From assembly GCF_036906915.1 (NCBI RefSeq), contig NZ_JBAKHX010000046.1:1-60509 (forward strand): a stretch of DNA of 60,509 nucleotides, in the 5' to 3' direction. The translations under genes were made by a program, and so were the position numbers. Under the pieces are notes generated by a model. The model ran no database searches and was not told the DNA's origin. It was given only the letters and a program-made list of their open reading frames with translations. The DNA is from Phytohabitans sp036906915 (GTDB lineage: Bacteria; Actinomycetota; Actinomycetes; Mycobacteriales; Micromonosporaceae). Shown piece after piece: positions 8,388 to 16,687 of this stretch (its first letter is position 1; every line of letters begins with the position of its first letter).

Positions 8388-9214
8388 ACAGCGATGCCCA
8401 GATCTGGCGGCGGCTGCAACCGGTCGTCGCGATCCTCCTGGTGGCCAGCATCATCGGGATTCCACTGTGGCTCGTCGTGGTGACCGCCGGAAAGTCGCGG
8501 GGCGAGGCCCTGAGCCCCAACCTGTCGCTGCCGTCCGAGTGGCACCTGTGGGACAACTTCCACCAGGTGTGGACGGAGGGCGAGGTGCCCGCCGCGTTCT
8601 TCGGCAGCCTGCTCGTCGTCGTGCCCACCGTGTTCGGGGTGCTGGCCTTCGGCAGCCTGGCGTCGTGGGTGCTGGCCCGGCGCGCCACCCGCCTCAGCGC
8701 GGTGCTGTACGCCCTGGGCATCAGCGGAATCGTGCTGCCGCCGGCGGTGGTCACCGTGGTGCTCCTGCTGCGCCAGCTCGGCCTGGCGGGCACCGCGATC
8801 GGGATGATCGGCGTCTACATGGGAATCTACATGTCGACGGTCATCTTCTTCGTCACCGGCTTCGTCCGGACGATCCCGGAGTCGCTGGAGGAGGCCGCGC
8901 AGATCGATGGCGCCGGCCCGCTGACCGTGTTTCGCAAGGTGGTACTGCCGATGCTGCGGCCGGTGCTCGCAACCGCCACCATCCTCATCTGCCTGTACGT
9001 GTGGAACGACGTGTTCTACGCGTTCTTCGTCATCGGCGGGCGGATCGACACCCTGCCGCTGAACCTGTTCCGGGTCGCGAGCGCCGGCCTGTACCTCAAC
9101 AACTGGCACCTCATCTTCGCCTACGTGATCCTGATGAGCCTCCCGCTGATCGCCGTGTTCGCGGTCGCCCAGCGCAAGATCATCTCTGGTATCACGAGCG
9201 GCGCTGTGAAGTAG
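8384..9214 (+). CDS. ABC sugar permease, MalG-type
   Basis: A 276-residue second permease subunit with about six predicted helices. The EAA loop reads LEEAAQIDGAGPLTVFRKVVLPML and the C-terminus ends with QRKIISGITSGAVK, typical of MalG-like proteins. The GTG at 8384 lies inside the previous stop codon, which indicates translational coupling. The secreted hydrolase gene follows after 12 bp, so all five structural genes probably share one transcript. Confidence 0.92.
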   Translation: MNSDAQIWRRLQPVVAILLVASIIGIPLWLVVVTAGKSRGEALSPNLSLPSEWHLWDNFHQVWTEGEVPAAFFGSLLVVVPTVFGVLAFGSLASWVLARRATRLSAVLYALGISGIVLPPAVVTVVLLLRQLGLAGTAIGMIGVYMGIYMSTVIFFVTGFVRTIPESLEEAAQIDGAGPLTVFRKVVLPMLRPVLATATILICLYVWNDVFYAFFVIGGRIDTLPLNLFRVASAGLYLNNWHLIFAYVILMSLPLIAVFAVAQRKIISGITSGAVK

Positions 9215-9226
9215 TAGGGAGACTTG

Positions 9227-11923
9227 ATGCACCGGATTGCCAAGCTGACGGCGACCTGCGCCGTCATCATGCTCGTGGGAGGCACGTTATCCATGCCGGC
9301 GGCCGCTGATGAGACCACCGACGTGTTGAGCGTCGACTTCGGGCAGACCACCGGAGACTTCCGGGGCGGCGCGACGGGCACCCTCTACGGGTTCGGCGAC
9401 GACGGAGCCCCCACCCAGGCGCTCATCAACGGCGCCCACATCACCAACACCTCCCAGAAGGCGCCGTACGGCACGCAGCACCCCAGCGGCGACTCGCTCA
9501 AAGTGGAAGACGGCTTCTTCGCCAAGCACGGCAAGGACATGTACATCTACGTCCAGGACTACTACCCGGACTGGTCGTACAACGGTGGCAGGCGCCCCGG
9601 CGACGACCGCACGTACAACCAGGCCGACGGCACCTACACGTCGACGCCCAACGGGATCTGGGACTACCTGGAGGTCGTCGAGTTCGTCACCGAGGCGGTC
9701 GCCACCCGCTCGTCCCGGCCCACCGACTACGTGTTCATCCCGTTCAACGAGCCGGACGGCGGCAACTGGTACAACAACTGGAGCACGCTGAAGGACACGT
9801 TCCTCGCCGACTGGAAGGCCACGTACGACAAGATCCAGGAGGTGTACGCGCGGCACGGCCTCGGCCACGCGCGCATCGGCGGCCCCGGCGACACCCGCTG
9901 GCAGCCGGGCCGCTCCGCAGACATCCTCACGTACGCCAAGGCCAACAACGTGCTGCCCGACGTGTTCATCTGGCACGAGCTGGGCATCGACAACCTGAGC
10001 ACGTTCCGCGCCAACTACGCCGCGTACCGCCAGCTCGAAAGGGACCTTGGGATCGGCCCGATCCACGTCAACGTCACCGAGTTCGGGATGCTACGCGACA
10101 TGGGCACCCCCGGGCAGCTCATCCAGTGGCTGTCCATCATGGAAGACCTGAAGATCGACGGGCAGACCGCCTACTGGAACTACGCCGGCAACTTCAACGA
10201 CAACAGCGCCCGCGCCAACGCCGCCAACGCCGGCTGGTGGATGTACAAGTGGTACGGCGACCTGGAAGGCAGCAAGACCGTCGCGGTCACGCCGCCGGCG
10301 CTCAACAGCGTCGACACCCTCCAGGGCATCGGGGCGATCGACACCCGCAACAAGCGCGCCACCGTCCTGTACGGCGGCGGCAGCAAGCCGGTGTCGCTGA
10401 AGCTGTCCGGCCTCCCGCGCTGGGTCTTCGATGACGTCGTCGACATCGAGGTCCGCGAGATCACCATCTCCGGGGCGGAGGGCGTCTCCGGAGCGCCGCG
10501 CGTCGTCAAGGCGCTCGACGGGGTGGCCCTCACCAAGCGGTCGATCACCCTCGACGTGCCCACCTACGACCGGTACGCCGCGTACCAGGTGCTCGTCACG
10601 CCCTCGCAGGACCGTGCCGTCACGGCCGGTCCGGTATGGACGTCCAGCGTCGAGGCGGAGAACACCGCGCTCACCGACGCCACCGTGTACTTCCAGGACC
10701 CACTGGCGGGAGGCGGCTGGAAGTTCCTCGCCTCGGGCAGCCACGATGTCGGCTCGTTCAACAAGCCCACGTCGAAGGCCGACTGGACCGTCACCGTGCC
10801 GCGCGACGGCCGGTACCGCTTCCAGGTGATCGGCGGGACGCCCGGCACCCCGGGACGGCACGCGCTCTTCGTCGACGGCGCCAACCCGACGATCATCCAG
10901 TACACCGCCGACCTTGCCCTCACGTCGTACCAGAAGTGGCAGTACCGGGGCAGCGTCGAGGTCACCATCCCGCTGACCGCCGGCCAGCACACCGTGTCGC
11001 TGCGGTCCAGCCTGGACGGTGCGACATTGCTGCCGAACTCCGACATCACCCTCGACAAGTTCCTGCTCACCGACGTCACCGACGGCGAGCCCACCGTGTA
11101 CCCCGCTTCCACCCTGCGGTACACCGGCGGCGCCCGCGTCACCTATGACGTGCCGGCCGCCCGCGGGTACGCCTCGATCCAGGGCAGGAAGGACCGCGCC
11201 GACGCGTACGTGCAGGCGTGGGAGTCCGGCTACCACGACCTGGCGCTGGACTACCGCAGCGTCGCCGCCACCGACGCCACGGTGTCGGTCAACGGCCGGG
11301 AGGTCGCCACGTTCAAGCCGCGGCGGGCGGGTGCCTGGCGCTCCACCGTGCGCGCCCACCTGAGCCAGGGCATCAACGAGGTCGAGGTGCGCTCGAAGAA
11401 CGGCATCCTGCTTCAGCAGCTCACGACGACCCGCACCCCGGACGCCGACAGCGCCGCGGTCACCATCCAGGCGGAAGACACCATCCGGCACGGCGCGGCG
11501 GCGGTCACCACGTACGCCGATGGCTCCGGCAGCAACGCGTCCGGTCTCAAGGGGCTCGGATCCGTCGGCAACGGTGCCGCGAACACCTTCGAGGTGCCGC
11601 GCGCGGCCGGCTACGACAAGCCGGGCGACTACGACATCGCCGTCACGTACGCCAACGCGGAGCTCAGCGGCCGGCACGACTACAACCCACAGGTCGTCGA
11701 CCGCCGGCTCGACGTGACGGAGACGGGTGGCGGTAGCGGATACGCCTACTTCCGGTACACGTACGCGTGGAACAGCTTCCTGGAGCGCACCATCCCGGTG
11801 ACGCTGACCACTTCGGACGGTTCGCTGGTCTTCGGCAACCCGTCCGGATGGGCCCCGGACATCGACAAGCTGGTGATCGCCCCGGCGGTCGTCGGCACCC
11901 CGACCACGGTCCCCGCTTCCTGA
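9227..11923 (+). CDS. Secreted GH39-like glycoside hydrolase with beta-sandwich modules
   Basis: An 898-residue exported protein with a signal peptide ending near PAAADE. Residues about 30-360 form a clan-A TIM barrel. Glu175 in FNEPDGGNW is the likely acid/base and Glu285 in NVTEFG the likely nucleophile, spaced as in retaining GH39-type enzymes. Residues about 470-620 (starting VEAENTALTDA) and 745-890 (starting IQAEDTIRHGA) resemble CBM35/CBM6 carbohydrate-binding sandwiches, with another sandwich between them. AGGGAG precedes the ATG at 9227; TTG at 9224 is an alternative. It probably releases oligosaccharides from a plant or fungal polymer for uptake by the upstream importer. The exact substrate is not deducible. 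Confidence 0.8.
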   Translation: MHRIAKLTATCAVIMLVGGTLSMPAAADETTDVLSVDFGQTTGDFRGGATGTLYGFGDDGAPTQALINGAHITNTSQKAPYGTQHPSGDSLKVEDGFFAKHGKDMYIYVQDYYPDWSYNGGRRPGDDRTYNQADGTYTSTPNGIWDYLEVVEFVTEAVATRSSRPTDYVFIPFNEPDGGNWYNNWSTLKDTFLADWKATYDKIQEVYARHGLGHARIGGPGDTRWQPGRSADILTYAKANNVLPDVFIWHELGIDNLSTFRANYAAYRQLERDLGIGPIHVNVTEFGMLRDMGTPGQLIQWLSIMEDLKIDGQTAYWNYAGNFNDNSARANAANAGWWMYKWYGDLEGSKTVAVTPPALNSVDTLQGIGAIDTRNKRATVLYGGGSKPVSLKLSGLPRWVFDDVVDIEVREITISGAEGVSGAPRVVKALDGVALTKRSITLDVPTYDRYAAYQVLVTPSQDRAVTAGPVWTSSVEAENTALTDATVYFQDPLAGGGWKFLASGSHDVGSFNKPTSKADWTVTVPRDGRYRFQVIGGTPGTPGRHALFVDGANPTIIQYTADLALTSYQKWQYRGSVEVTIPLTAGQHTVSLRSSLDGATLLPNSDITLDKFLLTDVTDGEPTVYPASTLRYTGGARVTYDVPAARGYASIQGRKDRADAYVQAWESGYHDLALDYRSVAATDATVSVNGREVATFKPRRAGAWRSTVRAHLSQGINEVEVRSKNGILLQQLTTTRTPDADSAAVTIQAEDTIRHGAAAVTTYADGSGSNASGLKGLGSVGNGAANTFEVPRAAGYDKPGDYDIAVTYANAELSGRHDYNPQVVDRRLDVTETGGGSGYAYFRYTYAWNSFLERTIPVTLTTSDGSLVFGNPSGWAPDIDKLVIAPAVVGTPTTVPAS

Positions 11924-11932
11924 CTCCGGCCT

Positions 11933-11972
11933 GACGACGCGGCCGGCCATTGTGGACGGCCGCGTCGTCTTT
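11933..11972 (+). terminator. Intrinsic terminator of the alpha-galactoside operon
   Basis: A perfect 13-bp stem (GACGACGCGGCCG at 11933-11945, complement at 11957-11969) with an 11-nt loop, followed by TTTC, 10 bp after the GH39-like stop codon. Confidence 0.85.
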
Positions 11973-12071
11973 CAGGTTCAAGATTGCCTCAAGAGTCGCT
12001 TCCGCGAGCGTTCGTCGTGCGGCGCCGGGACGAGAATTCATCGGCCGGGCCCGCTCTGTTGAGGAGACGTC

Positions 12072-12239
12072 GTGAGACTCGCAACCCGTTTGGGAACCGT
12101 ACTCGCCGCCGCCACGCTTGTCGTCGGCGGCCTTCCAGCCACGTCCGCCTCGTGCGCCCGCGACGGCGCGAGCGCGCCGAACTGGGACTGCACATCGTGG
12201 TCCTCCTGGATCAGCATCAGCACCGGCGAATACACCTGA
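12072..12239 (+). CDS. Small secreted Cys/Trp-containing peptide (55 residues)
   Basis: GTG at 12072 is preceded by GAGGAG with good spacing. Residues 1-26 are a textbook signal peptide: a basic start, a hydrophobic core LGTVLAAATLVVGGL, and ATSA before the predicted cut. The mature part of about 29 residues begins SCARDGASAPNWDC and contains two cysteines, three tryptophans and a Ser/Thr-rich tail ending GEYT. The gene stands alone between two strong terminators. I do not recognise the family. A disulfide-bonded secreted peptide (signal, antimicrobial or surface peptide) is possible, but no function is assigned. Confidence 0.6.
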   Translation: MRLATRLGTVLAAATLVVGGLPATSASCARDGASAPNWDCTSWSSWISISTGEYT

Positions 12240-12260
12240 GCCAAGCCGCTACGCGTACCA

Positions 12261-12293
12261 GGCGCGGCGGGCCATCCGGCCCGCCGCGCCTTC
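12261..12293 (+). terminator. Strong terminator after the small peptide gene
   Basis: A perfect 13-bp stem (GGCGCGGCGGGCC / GGCCCGCCGCGCC) with a 4-nt ATCC loop, then TTC. It lies 21 bp after the peptide stop codon and insulates it from groEL. Confidence 0.8.
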
Positions 12294-12338
12294 GGCTGCG
12301 TGCACTTGTGTTTTGGGTGGACAGATGTTGGACTGTGG

Positions 12339-12365
12339 CTAGCACTCGCCCTGTGTGAGTGCCAA
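12339..12365 (+). promoter_or_regulatory. CIRCE element (HrcA operator)
   Basis: CTAGCACTC, 9 nt, GAGTGCCAA matches the consensus TTAGCACTC-N9-GAGTGCTAA at 16 of 18 arm positions. It sits 100 bp before the GroEL start. By analogy it binds the HrcA repressor and gives heat induction. Confidence 0.9.
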
Positions 12366-12465
12366 CCGAATGGGATGAGCCCCCGGAGGGGGACCGTTTG
12401 TCGCGGTCATCGCAGGTCGGTCCGATCAGTGCCGCGTTCGGCACTACGAAAAAAGGACGACGCAG

Positions 12466-14046
12466 ATGGCCAAGTTGATCGTATTTGGCGACGAGGCCCG
12501 CCGTGGCCTGGAACGCGGCATGAGCATCGTGGCCGACACGGTGAAGGTGACGCTGGGCCCGAAGGGCCGCAACGTCGTGCTGGATGCCAAGTGGGGTGCG
12601 CCCACGATCACCAACGACGGTGTCAGCATCGCCAAGGATATCGAACTCGACGACCCGTACGAGAAGCTCGGCGCCGAACTGGTCAAGGAAGTCGCCAAGA
12701 AGACCGACGACGTTGCCGGCGACGGCACCACCACCGCCACCGTCCTGGCGCAGGCGCTCGTGCGGCAGGGGCTGCGCAACGTCGGCGCCGGCGCCAACCC
12801 GATCGCGCTCAAGCGCGGCATCGAAGCCGCCGTGGCCGCCGTGGTCGAGGCGCTGAGAAGCCAGGCCCGGGACGTGGAGACGAGGGAGCAGATCGCAGCC
12901 ACCGCGTCGATCTCCGCCGCCGATCCGATGGTCGGCGAGGTCGTCGCCGAGGCGATGGACAAGGTCGGTGAGGAAGGCGTCATCACCGTCGAGGAGAGCA
13001 ACACCTTCGGCCTCGAACTCGAACTGACCGAGGGCATGCGCTTCGACAAGGGCTACATCTCGCCGTACTTCGTCACCGACACGGAGCGGATGGAGGCCGT
13101 TCTCGACGACCCGTACCTGCTGATCGTCGAGAACAGGATCTCGAACCTGAACGACCTGCTGCCCATCCTGGAGAAGGTCATGCAGGCGGGCAAGCCGCTG
13201 GTGATCATCGCCGAGGACGTCGAAGGTGACGCCCTCGCGGCCCTGGTCGTCAACAAGGTCCGTGGCACGTTCTCGTCGCTGGCTGTCAAGGCACCTGGCT
13301 TCGGAGATCGACGTACGGCGATGCTGGCCGACCTCGCGACCCTCACGGGCGCCCAGGTCGTCACCGAGGCCATGGGCCTCACCCTGGACAAGGCCGGACT
13401 CGACGTGCTGGGCCGGGCCGGCAGGGTCATCGTCACCAGGGACGAGACGACCATCGTCGACGGGGCCGGTAACGCCGAGCAGATCGCCGGCCGGGTCGCC
13501 CAACTCCGCGCCGAGATCGACAACAGCGACTCCGACTACGACCGGGAGAAGCTCCAGGAGCGGCTGGCCAAGCTGGCCGGCGGTGTCGCGGTGATCAAGG
13601 TCGGCGCGGCCACCGAGGTCGAGCTCAAGGAACGCAAGCACCGCATCGAAGACGCCGTACGCAACGCCAAGGCCGCCATCGAAGAGGGTTTGCTACCCGG
13701 TGGCGGAGTGGCACTAGCTAACGCCGCGGCCAGCGCCTTCGACAAGCTCGACCTGACCGGCGACGAGGCCACCGGCGCGAACATCGTGCGGGTCGCGCTC
13801 ACCGCGCCACTGCGGCAGATCGCCGTCAACGCCGGCCTCGAAGGCGGCGTCGTCGCCGACAAGGTCAACTCACTCCCGGTGGGTCACGGCCTGGACGCCG
13901 CCACAGGCGAGTACGTCGACATGATCAAAGCGGGCATCGTCGAACCGGCCAAGGTCACCCGCTCCGCGCTGCAGAACGCCGCCTCGATCGCCGCACTGTT
14001 CCTGACCACCGAGGTACTCGTCGCAGACGAGGCGGCGGCGGAGTAG
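12466..14046 (+). CDS. groEL: Chaperonin GroEL (Hsp60), orphan copy
   Basis: A 526-residue group I chaperonin that encloses unfolded proteins in a 14-mer ring using ATP. It has VTLGPKGRNVVLD, the ATP motif GDGTTTATVLAQ, the hinge and apical segment KAPGFGDRRTAML, and LLPGGGVALA. The C-terminus ends VADEAAAE: it has neither the Gly-Gly-Met tail of housekeeping GroEL nor the His-rich tail of many actinobacterial GroEL1 proteins. AAAGGA lies upstream of the ATG at 12466. No groES is adjacent. The CIRCE element implies heat control by HrcA. It probably is an extra paralogue working with GroES made elsewhere. Confidence 0.95.
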   Translation: MAKLIVFGDEARRGLERGMSIVADTVKVTLGPKGRNVVLDAKWGAPTITNDGVSIAKDIELDDPYEKLGAELVKEVAKKTDDVAGDGTTTATVLAQALVRQGLRNVGAGANPIALKRGIEAAVAAVVEALRSQARDVETREQIAATASISAADPMVGEVVAEAMDKVGEEGVITVEESNTFGLELELTEGMRFDKGYISPYFVTDTERMEAVLDDPYLLIVENRISNLNDLLPILEKVMQAGKPLVIIAEDVEGDALAALVVNKVRGTFSSLAVKAPGFGDRRTAMLADLATLTGAQVVTEAMGLTLDKAGLDVLGRAGRVIVTRDETTIVDGAGNAEQIAGRVAQLRAEIDNSDSDYDREKLQERLAKLAGGVAVIKVGAATEVELKERKHRIEDAVRNAKAAIEEGLLPGGGVALANAAASAFDKLDLTGDEATGANIVRVALTAPLRQIAVNAGLEGGVVADKVNSLPVGHGLDAATGEYVDMIKAGIVEPAKVTRSALQNAASIAALFLTTEVLVADEAAAE

Positions 14047-14074
14047 CCCGGCGAGTCAAGCGTGCCCGTTGGTA

Positions 14075-14098
14075 CCGCTTGGCGTCGAAGCCAAGCGG
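14075..14098. terminator. Hairpin between groEL and the DUF5994 gene
   Basis: A perfect 9-bp stem (CCGCTTGGC / GCCAAGCGG) with a 6-nt GTCGAA loop, 28 bp after the groEL stop. It lies between convergent genes and could serve groEL. Confidence 0.6.
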
Positions 14099-14143
14099 CA
14101 CGGTCACATGGGGAAAACTGAGCTGGGTGATTGGGCTGACCGC

Positions 14144-14168
14144 CGCGCCGGCCCCGCGGGCCGGCGCG
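14144..14168. terminator. Second hairpin in the convergent gap
   Basis: A perfect 10-bp stem (CGCGCCGGCC / GGCCGGCGCG) with a 5-nt loop, 45 bp beyond the stop of the minus-strand DUF5994 gene. It is a likely terminator for that strand. Confidence 0.55.
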
Positions 14169-14212
14169 AGACGGAGCGTGTGCCAACCCGCGCAGCCCCC
14201 GGTAACCAGGGT

Positions 14213-14743
14213 TTAGAACCCGCCGGAACCGTAGCGGCCGCCTTCGGTCTCCCAGGCGTCTTCGGCTGCGCCGCCGACCGGGCGTGGGGTTGGTGTGCTG
14301 ACGGCCAGGAGGATGTGTTGGGCGTGGATCTGGTTGTTGGTGGTGGCGGCCAGCACCATCGCCGCATCGGCGGTGCCGGTGGCGGTGTGGGGTGGGATGA
14401 CGAGCAGGTCGACGCGGTCGTTGTTGACGCAGATCGCGGTCAACAGGCTGGTGGGTTGGCTGATGAAGTAGCCCAGCCGCAGGACGCGGCCATCCACGCC
14501 GAGGCGGTGCGGGTGGCTGTCCCAGCCGGCGGTGGCGAGAACGAGGCGGGTAACGGGGCTCCGGAGCCCGTCGATGGCCAGGATCAGGCCGGGCAGCTCC
14601 GCGACCGGGTCGGTCGAGCGGGGCCACCACGCGCCGTCCAGCAAGGTGCGGCGCGAGCCCGTGGACTCCATCCGCAGCCTCGGGGTCGACGGCGGCGTCA
14701 GGGAGACGATCGTCATGCGTTCGGCGGCGGTCGTGAGTTTCAT
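14213..14743 (-). CDS. DUF5994 family protein
   Basis: A 176-residue cytoplasmic protein of an actinobacterial family without known function. Hallmark segments are LDGAWWPRSTDPVAELPGL, the central VTRLVLATAGWDSHPHRL, VLRLGYF and DLLVIPPHTATG. The ATG at 14743 is preceded by AGGAG at good spacing. Members often sit in stress or dormancy islands beside universal stress and BON proteins, and the same kind of neighbours occur here. It follows the LapA-like gene on the same strand with a hairpin between. The C-terminal 40 residues are low in conserved features. Confidence 0.8.
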   Translation of the reverse strand: MKLTTAAERMTIVSLTPPSTPRLRMESTGSRRTLLDGAWWPRSTDPVAELPGLILAIDGLRSPVTRLVLATAGWDSHPHRLGVDGRVLRLGYFISQPTSLLTAICVNNDRVDLLVIPPHTATGTADAAMVLAATTNNQIHAQHILLAVSTPTPRPVGGAAEDAWETEGGRYGSGGF

Positions 14744-14758
14744 GGTGTGCTCCTGCCG

Positions 14759-14786
14759 CCCGTCGCCGGTCTGGACCGGCGACGGG
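14759..14786 (-). terminator. Hairpin between the LapA-like and DUF5994 genes
   Basis: A perfect 12-bp stem (CCCGTCGCCGGT / ACCGGCGACGGG) with a CTGG loop, just upstream of the DUF5994 ribosome-binding site. It is either a partial terminator or a stabilising intercistronic structure. Confidence 0.55.
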
Positions 14787-14837
14787 CTGGTTGGGGGTGC
14801 GGTTGCCTGGGGGTGCGCCGAATGTCCGGGGCGCCGG

Positions 14838-15179
14838 TTACTGGCGCTGACGGCGGGACAGGCGGCGCAGCTGGGTGATGCGGGCGGCGCCGATCACCAT
14901 GGTCAGGAGCGCTGCGCCGACGGCGGCGACCAGCAGGGCCAGCGCCAGCGGCAGGCTGCCGTGCATCCACAGGAAGCTGACCTCGACGCTGGCCGTGTTC
15001 TGGAGCATGAAAACGATCAGCACCACGAACAGCAGCGCGGCGATACAGATACCGAACCATGCCGTGCTGGTGCGCGTGCGCGGCACGCGACCCGCCGGCG
15101 ATGTAGCTATGGGGGCGGGGCGGGCCGGAGCGGTCGGCTCAGCGGTCGCGTTTCGGGCGCGGTCCAGATCGTTGGACAT
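14838..15179 (-). CDS. LapA-domain (DUF1049) small membrane protein
   Basis: A 113-residue inner-membrane protein. After a Pro/Ala/Thr-rich cytoplasmic tail (1-35), the first helix is FGICIAALLFVVLIVFML and the second is LALALLVAAVGAALLTMVIGA. Between them QNTASVEVSFLWMHGSLPL matches the LapA/DUF1049 signature. A basic C-terminus follows. Actinobacteria lack lipopolysaccharide, so the role is probably general envelope maintenance, unknown in detail. AGGGGA lies 4 nt before the ATG. A conserved regulatory block lies 21 bp upstream. Confidence 0.82.
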   Translation of the reverse strand: MSNDLDRARNATAEPTAPARPAPIATSPAGRVPRTRTSTAWFGICIAALLFVVLIVFMLQNTASVEVSFLWMHGSLPLALALLVAAVGAALLTMVIGAARITQLRRLSRRQRQ

Positions 15180-15199
15180 GACATCCCCTAACGGGGAAA

Positions 15200-15269
15200 G
15201 GCCGGTGTGGCGGGCACCTCAAGGTGGGATGTCGTCGAGTCCGGAATACCTTCATCGTACACCCGTTCG
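15200..15269 (-). promoter_or_regulatory. Conserved 70-bp promoter block, copy 1
   Basis: This block aligns with 21911-21979 with only two 1-bp gaps before the weaker final part. It includes CGGGCACCTCA, GGGATGTCGTCGA, TCCGG and CGTACACC shared between copies. Both copies lie upstream of minus-strand small genes. The factor that reads it is unknown; I could not fit a DosR box or CIRCE to it. Confidence 0.7.
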
Positions 15270-15353
15270 GTCCGATTGACCGATCATCAGCCGTGGTGCC
15301 CGTCGACCAGTCACCCGGTGTCCGGTAGCGACGACGCGGCGGCGATGTCGGCC

Positions 15354-16397
15354 TCAGCTGGGCGTCTCCGTCACCGGGTCACCGCCGCGGCCCACGACTT
15401 TGAGATGTCGCAGGGCCTGACGGTAGGAGTCGAGCAGGCTGGTCTGTGCGTACGGCAGGTTGTGGCTGTCGCAGAACGCGCGGACGATGGGCTGCGCGCG
15501 GCGCAGCGACGGGCGGGGCATGCTCGGAAACAGGTGGTGCTCGATCTGGTAGTTGAGGCCACCGAGGAGCAGATCGGTGAAGCGCCCCCCATGCACGTTG
15601 CGGGATGTCAGGACCTGCCGGCGCAGGAAGTCGCTGTCGTCGGCCCTGGACAGGATCGGCATGCCCTTGTGGTTCGGTGCGAACACCGACCCGAGGTAGA
15701 GGCCGAGAAGTCCCTGGTGCACCGCGACGAAGGCCAGGGCCTGAAGGGGCGAGAGCACCAGGAGCACGACGGTCAGGTAGGCCGCGATGTGCAGGCCGAA
15801 CAGCAGCGTCTCGGGTACCCGGCGGCGGTAGTCGGGTCGGGCCAGCGCCTTCCCGCTGGACACCCGCAGGTCGACCGCCAGCAGCATGAGCATCGGGAAG
15901 AACAGGGCGCCCTGGTGGCGGGCGAGGAAGCGGCCCAGCCCTCGCCGGCCGCGCACCTGCGAGCTGGTGTAGGCGAGGTTGTTGCCGCCGATGTCGGGGT
16001 CGAGCCCTTCCTGGTTGGGATGGGCGTGGTGGCGGTGATGCTTGTCCACCCACCAGCCGAACGCGAGGCCGATGGTCAGGTTGCCGGTAATGATCCCGAT
16101 CAGATGGTTGGCACGCCTGGACCGGAAAATCTGGCGATGCCCGGCGTCATGGGTGAGGAAACCGAACTGAGCGAACGCGACGGCCAGGCAGGCGGCGGTG
16201 GCCAGCTGCCACCATGAGTCGCCGAGCAGTACGAAGAACGTCCATGCCCCGACCAGCAGTACGGCGCTGGCGACGGTCTTCGCGGTGTAGTAGACGGGGC
16301 GCCGGTCCAGCAGGCCGGCTCGCCGTATCTCGGCCAGCAGGGCGGCGTAGTCGCTGCGTGGACGTACTCGTGTGACGGCGGTATCGATGGCGCTCAC
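15354..16397 (-). CDS. Membrane fatty acid desaturase
   Basis: A 347-residue di-iron acyl desaturase. The three histidine boxes are HDAGH, HHRHHAH (within DKHHRHHAHPN) and QIEHHLFP, with hydrophobic helices around them. The QxxHH third box places it with acyl-lipid desaturases of the DesA3/front-end type that need an electron donor. The GTG at 16397 is chosen because GGGAGGG lies a few bases upstream. It would adjust membrane fluidity, which fits the stress-type neighbourhood. It runs in the same direction as the 58-residue gene about 100 bp upstream. Confidence 0.9.
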   Translation of the reverse strand: MSAIDTAVTRVRPRSDYAALLAEIRRAGLLDRRPVYYTAKTVASAVLLVGAWTFFVLLGDSWWQLATAACLAVAFAQFGFLTHDAGHRQIFRSRRANHLIGIITGNLTIGLAFGWWVDKHHRHHAHPNQEGLDPDIGGNNLAYTSSQVRGRRGLGRFLARHQGALFFPMLMLLAVDLRVSSGKALARPDYRRRVPETLLFGLHIAAYLTVVLLVLSPLQALAFVAVHQGLLGLYLGSVFAPNHKGMPILSRADDSDFLRRQVLTSRNVHGGRFTDLLLGGLNYQIEHHLFPSMPRPSLRRAQPIVRAFCDSHNLPYAQTSLLDSYRQALRHLKVVGRGGDPVTETPS

Positions 16398-16496
16398 GGA
16401 ACCCTCCCCGGCGATCGACGTACTGACACGTCGCCGGGGTCTGGAGCAACTAAGCCCCACTTTACCCCGGATCACCGTGGCTACACCGGCGTGTGA

Positions 16497-16673
16497 TCAG
16501 CGGCTGGCGTCGGCGCCGATGTCGATGCCGGGTTCGACGCCGAGCATCCGTAGCAGGGAGCTGTGCTTGCGCGTGTCGACGACTCGGGGGAGCGCGCGGT
16601 CGACCCAGTCTGCCCTGTCATGCATCCCTCTGGACCGCAGGACCGCGATGATCTCGGACTTGTTGACATGCAT
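16497..16673 (-). CDS. Small conserved 58-residue helical protein
   Basis: ATG at 16673 with AGGA about 8 nt upstream; the reading frame begins MHVNKSEIIAVLRSRG and continues HDRADWVDRALPRVVDT, KHSSLLRMLGVEPG. This matches a pattern I recall from small actinobacterial proteins (an I-I-x-x-L-R-S-R-G start, an LP-x-x-VDT-x-KH centre, then LL-x-x-LG). The function is unknown. It lies 14 bp after the stop of the GH130-transglutaminase gene and is probably co-transcribed with it. Confidence 0.72.
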   Translation of the reverse strand: MHVNKSEIIAVLRSRGMHDRADWVDRALPRVVDTRKHSSLLRMLGVEPGIDIGADASR

Positions 16674-16687
16674 CGTTGTCGTCCTGA

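Noticed and set aside
10091..11950. 619-codon minus-strand frame opposite the GH39-like gene
   Set aside because: The plus strand carries the catalytic NEP and TEFG motifs; the antisense frame has no recognisable content.
12217..13641. Long minus-strand open frame opposite groEL
   Set aside because: It mirrors the GroEL codons, has no domain I recognise and reads as low-complexity Gly/Asp/Arg sequence typical of shadow frames in GC-rich DNA.
15220..15245. Possible DosR/DevR box in the conserved promoter block
   Set aside because: GGGATGTCGTCGAGTCC has the wrong centre length and lacks the GGGAC-N4-GTCCC symmetry.
16481..16669. 62-codon minus-strand frame MSTSPRSS...
   Set aside because: It is out of register with the better-supported 58-residue protein starting 4 bp upstream, whose sequence fits a small conserved family.
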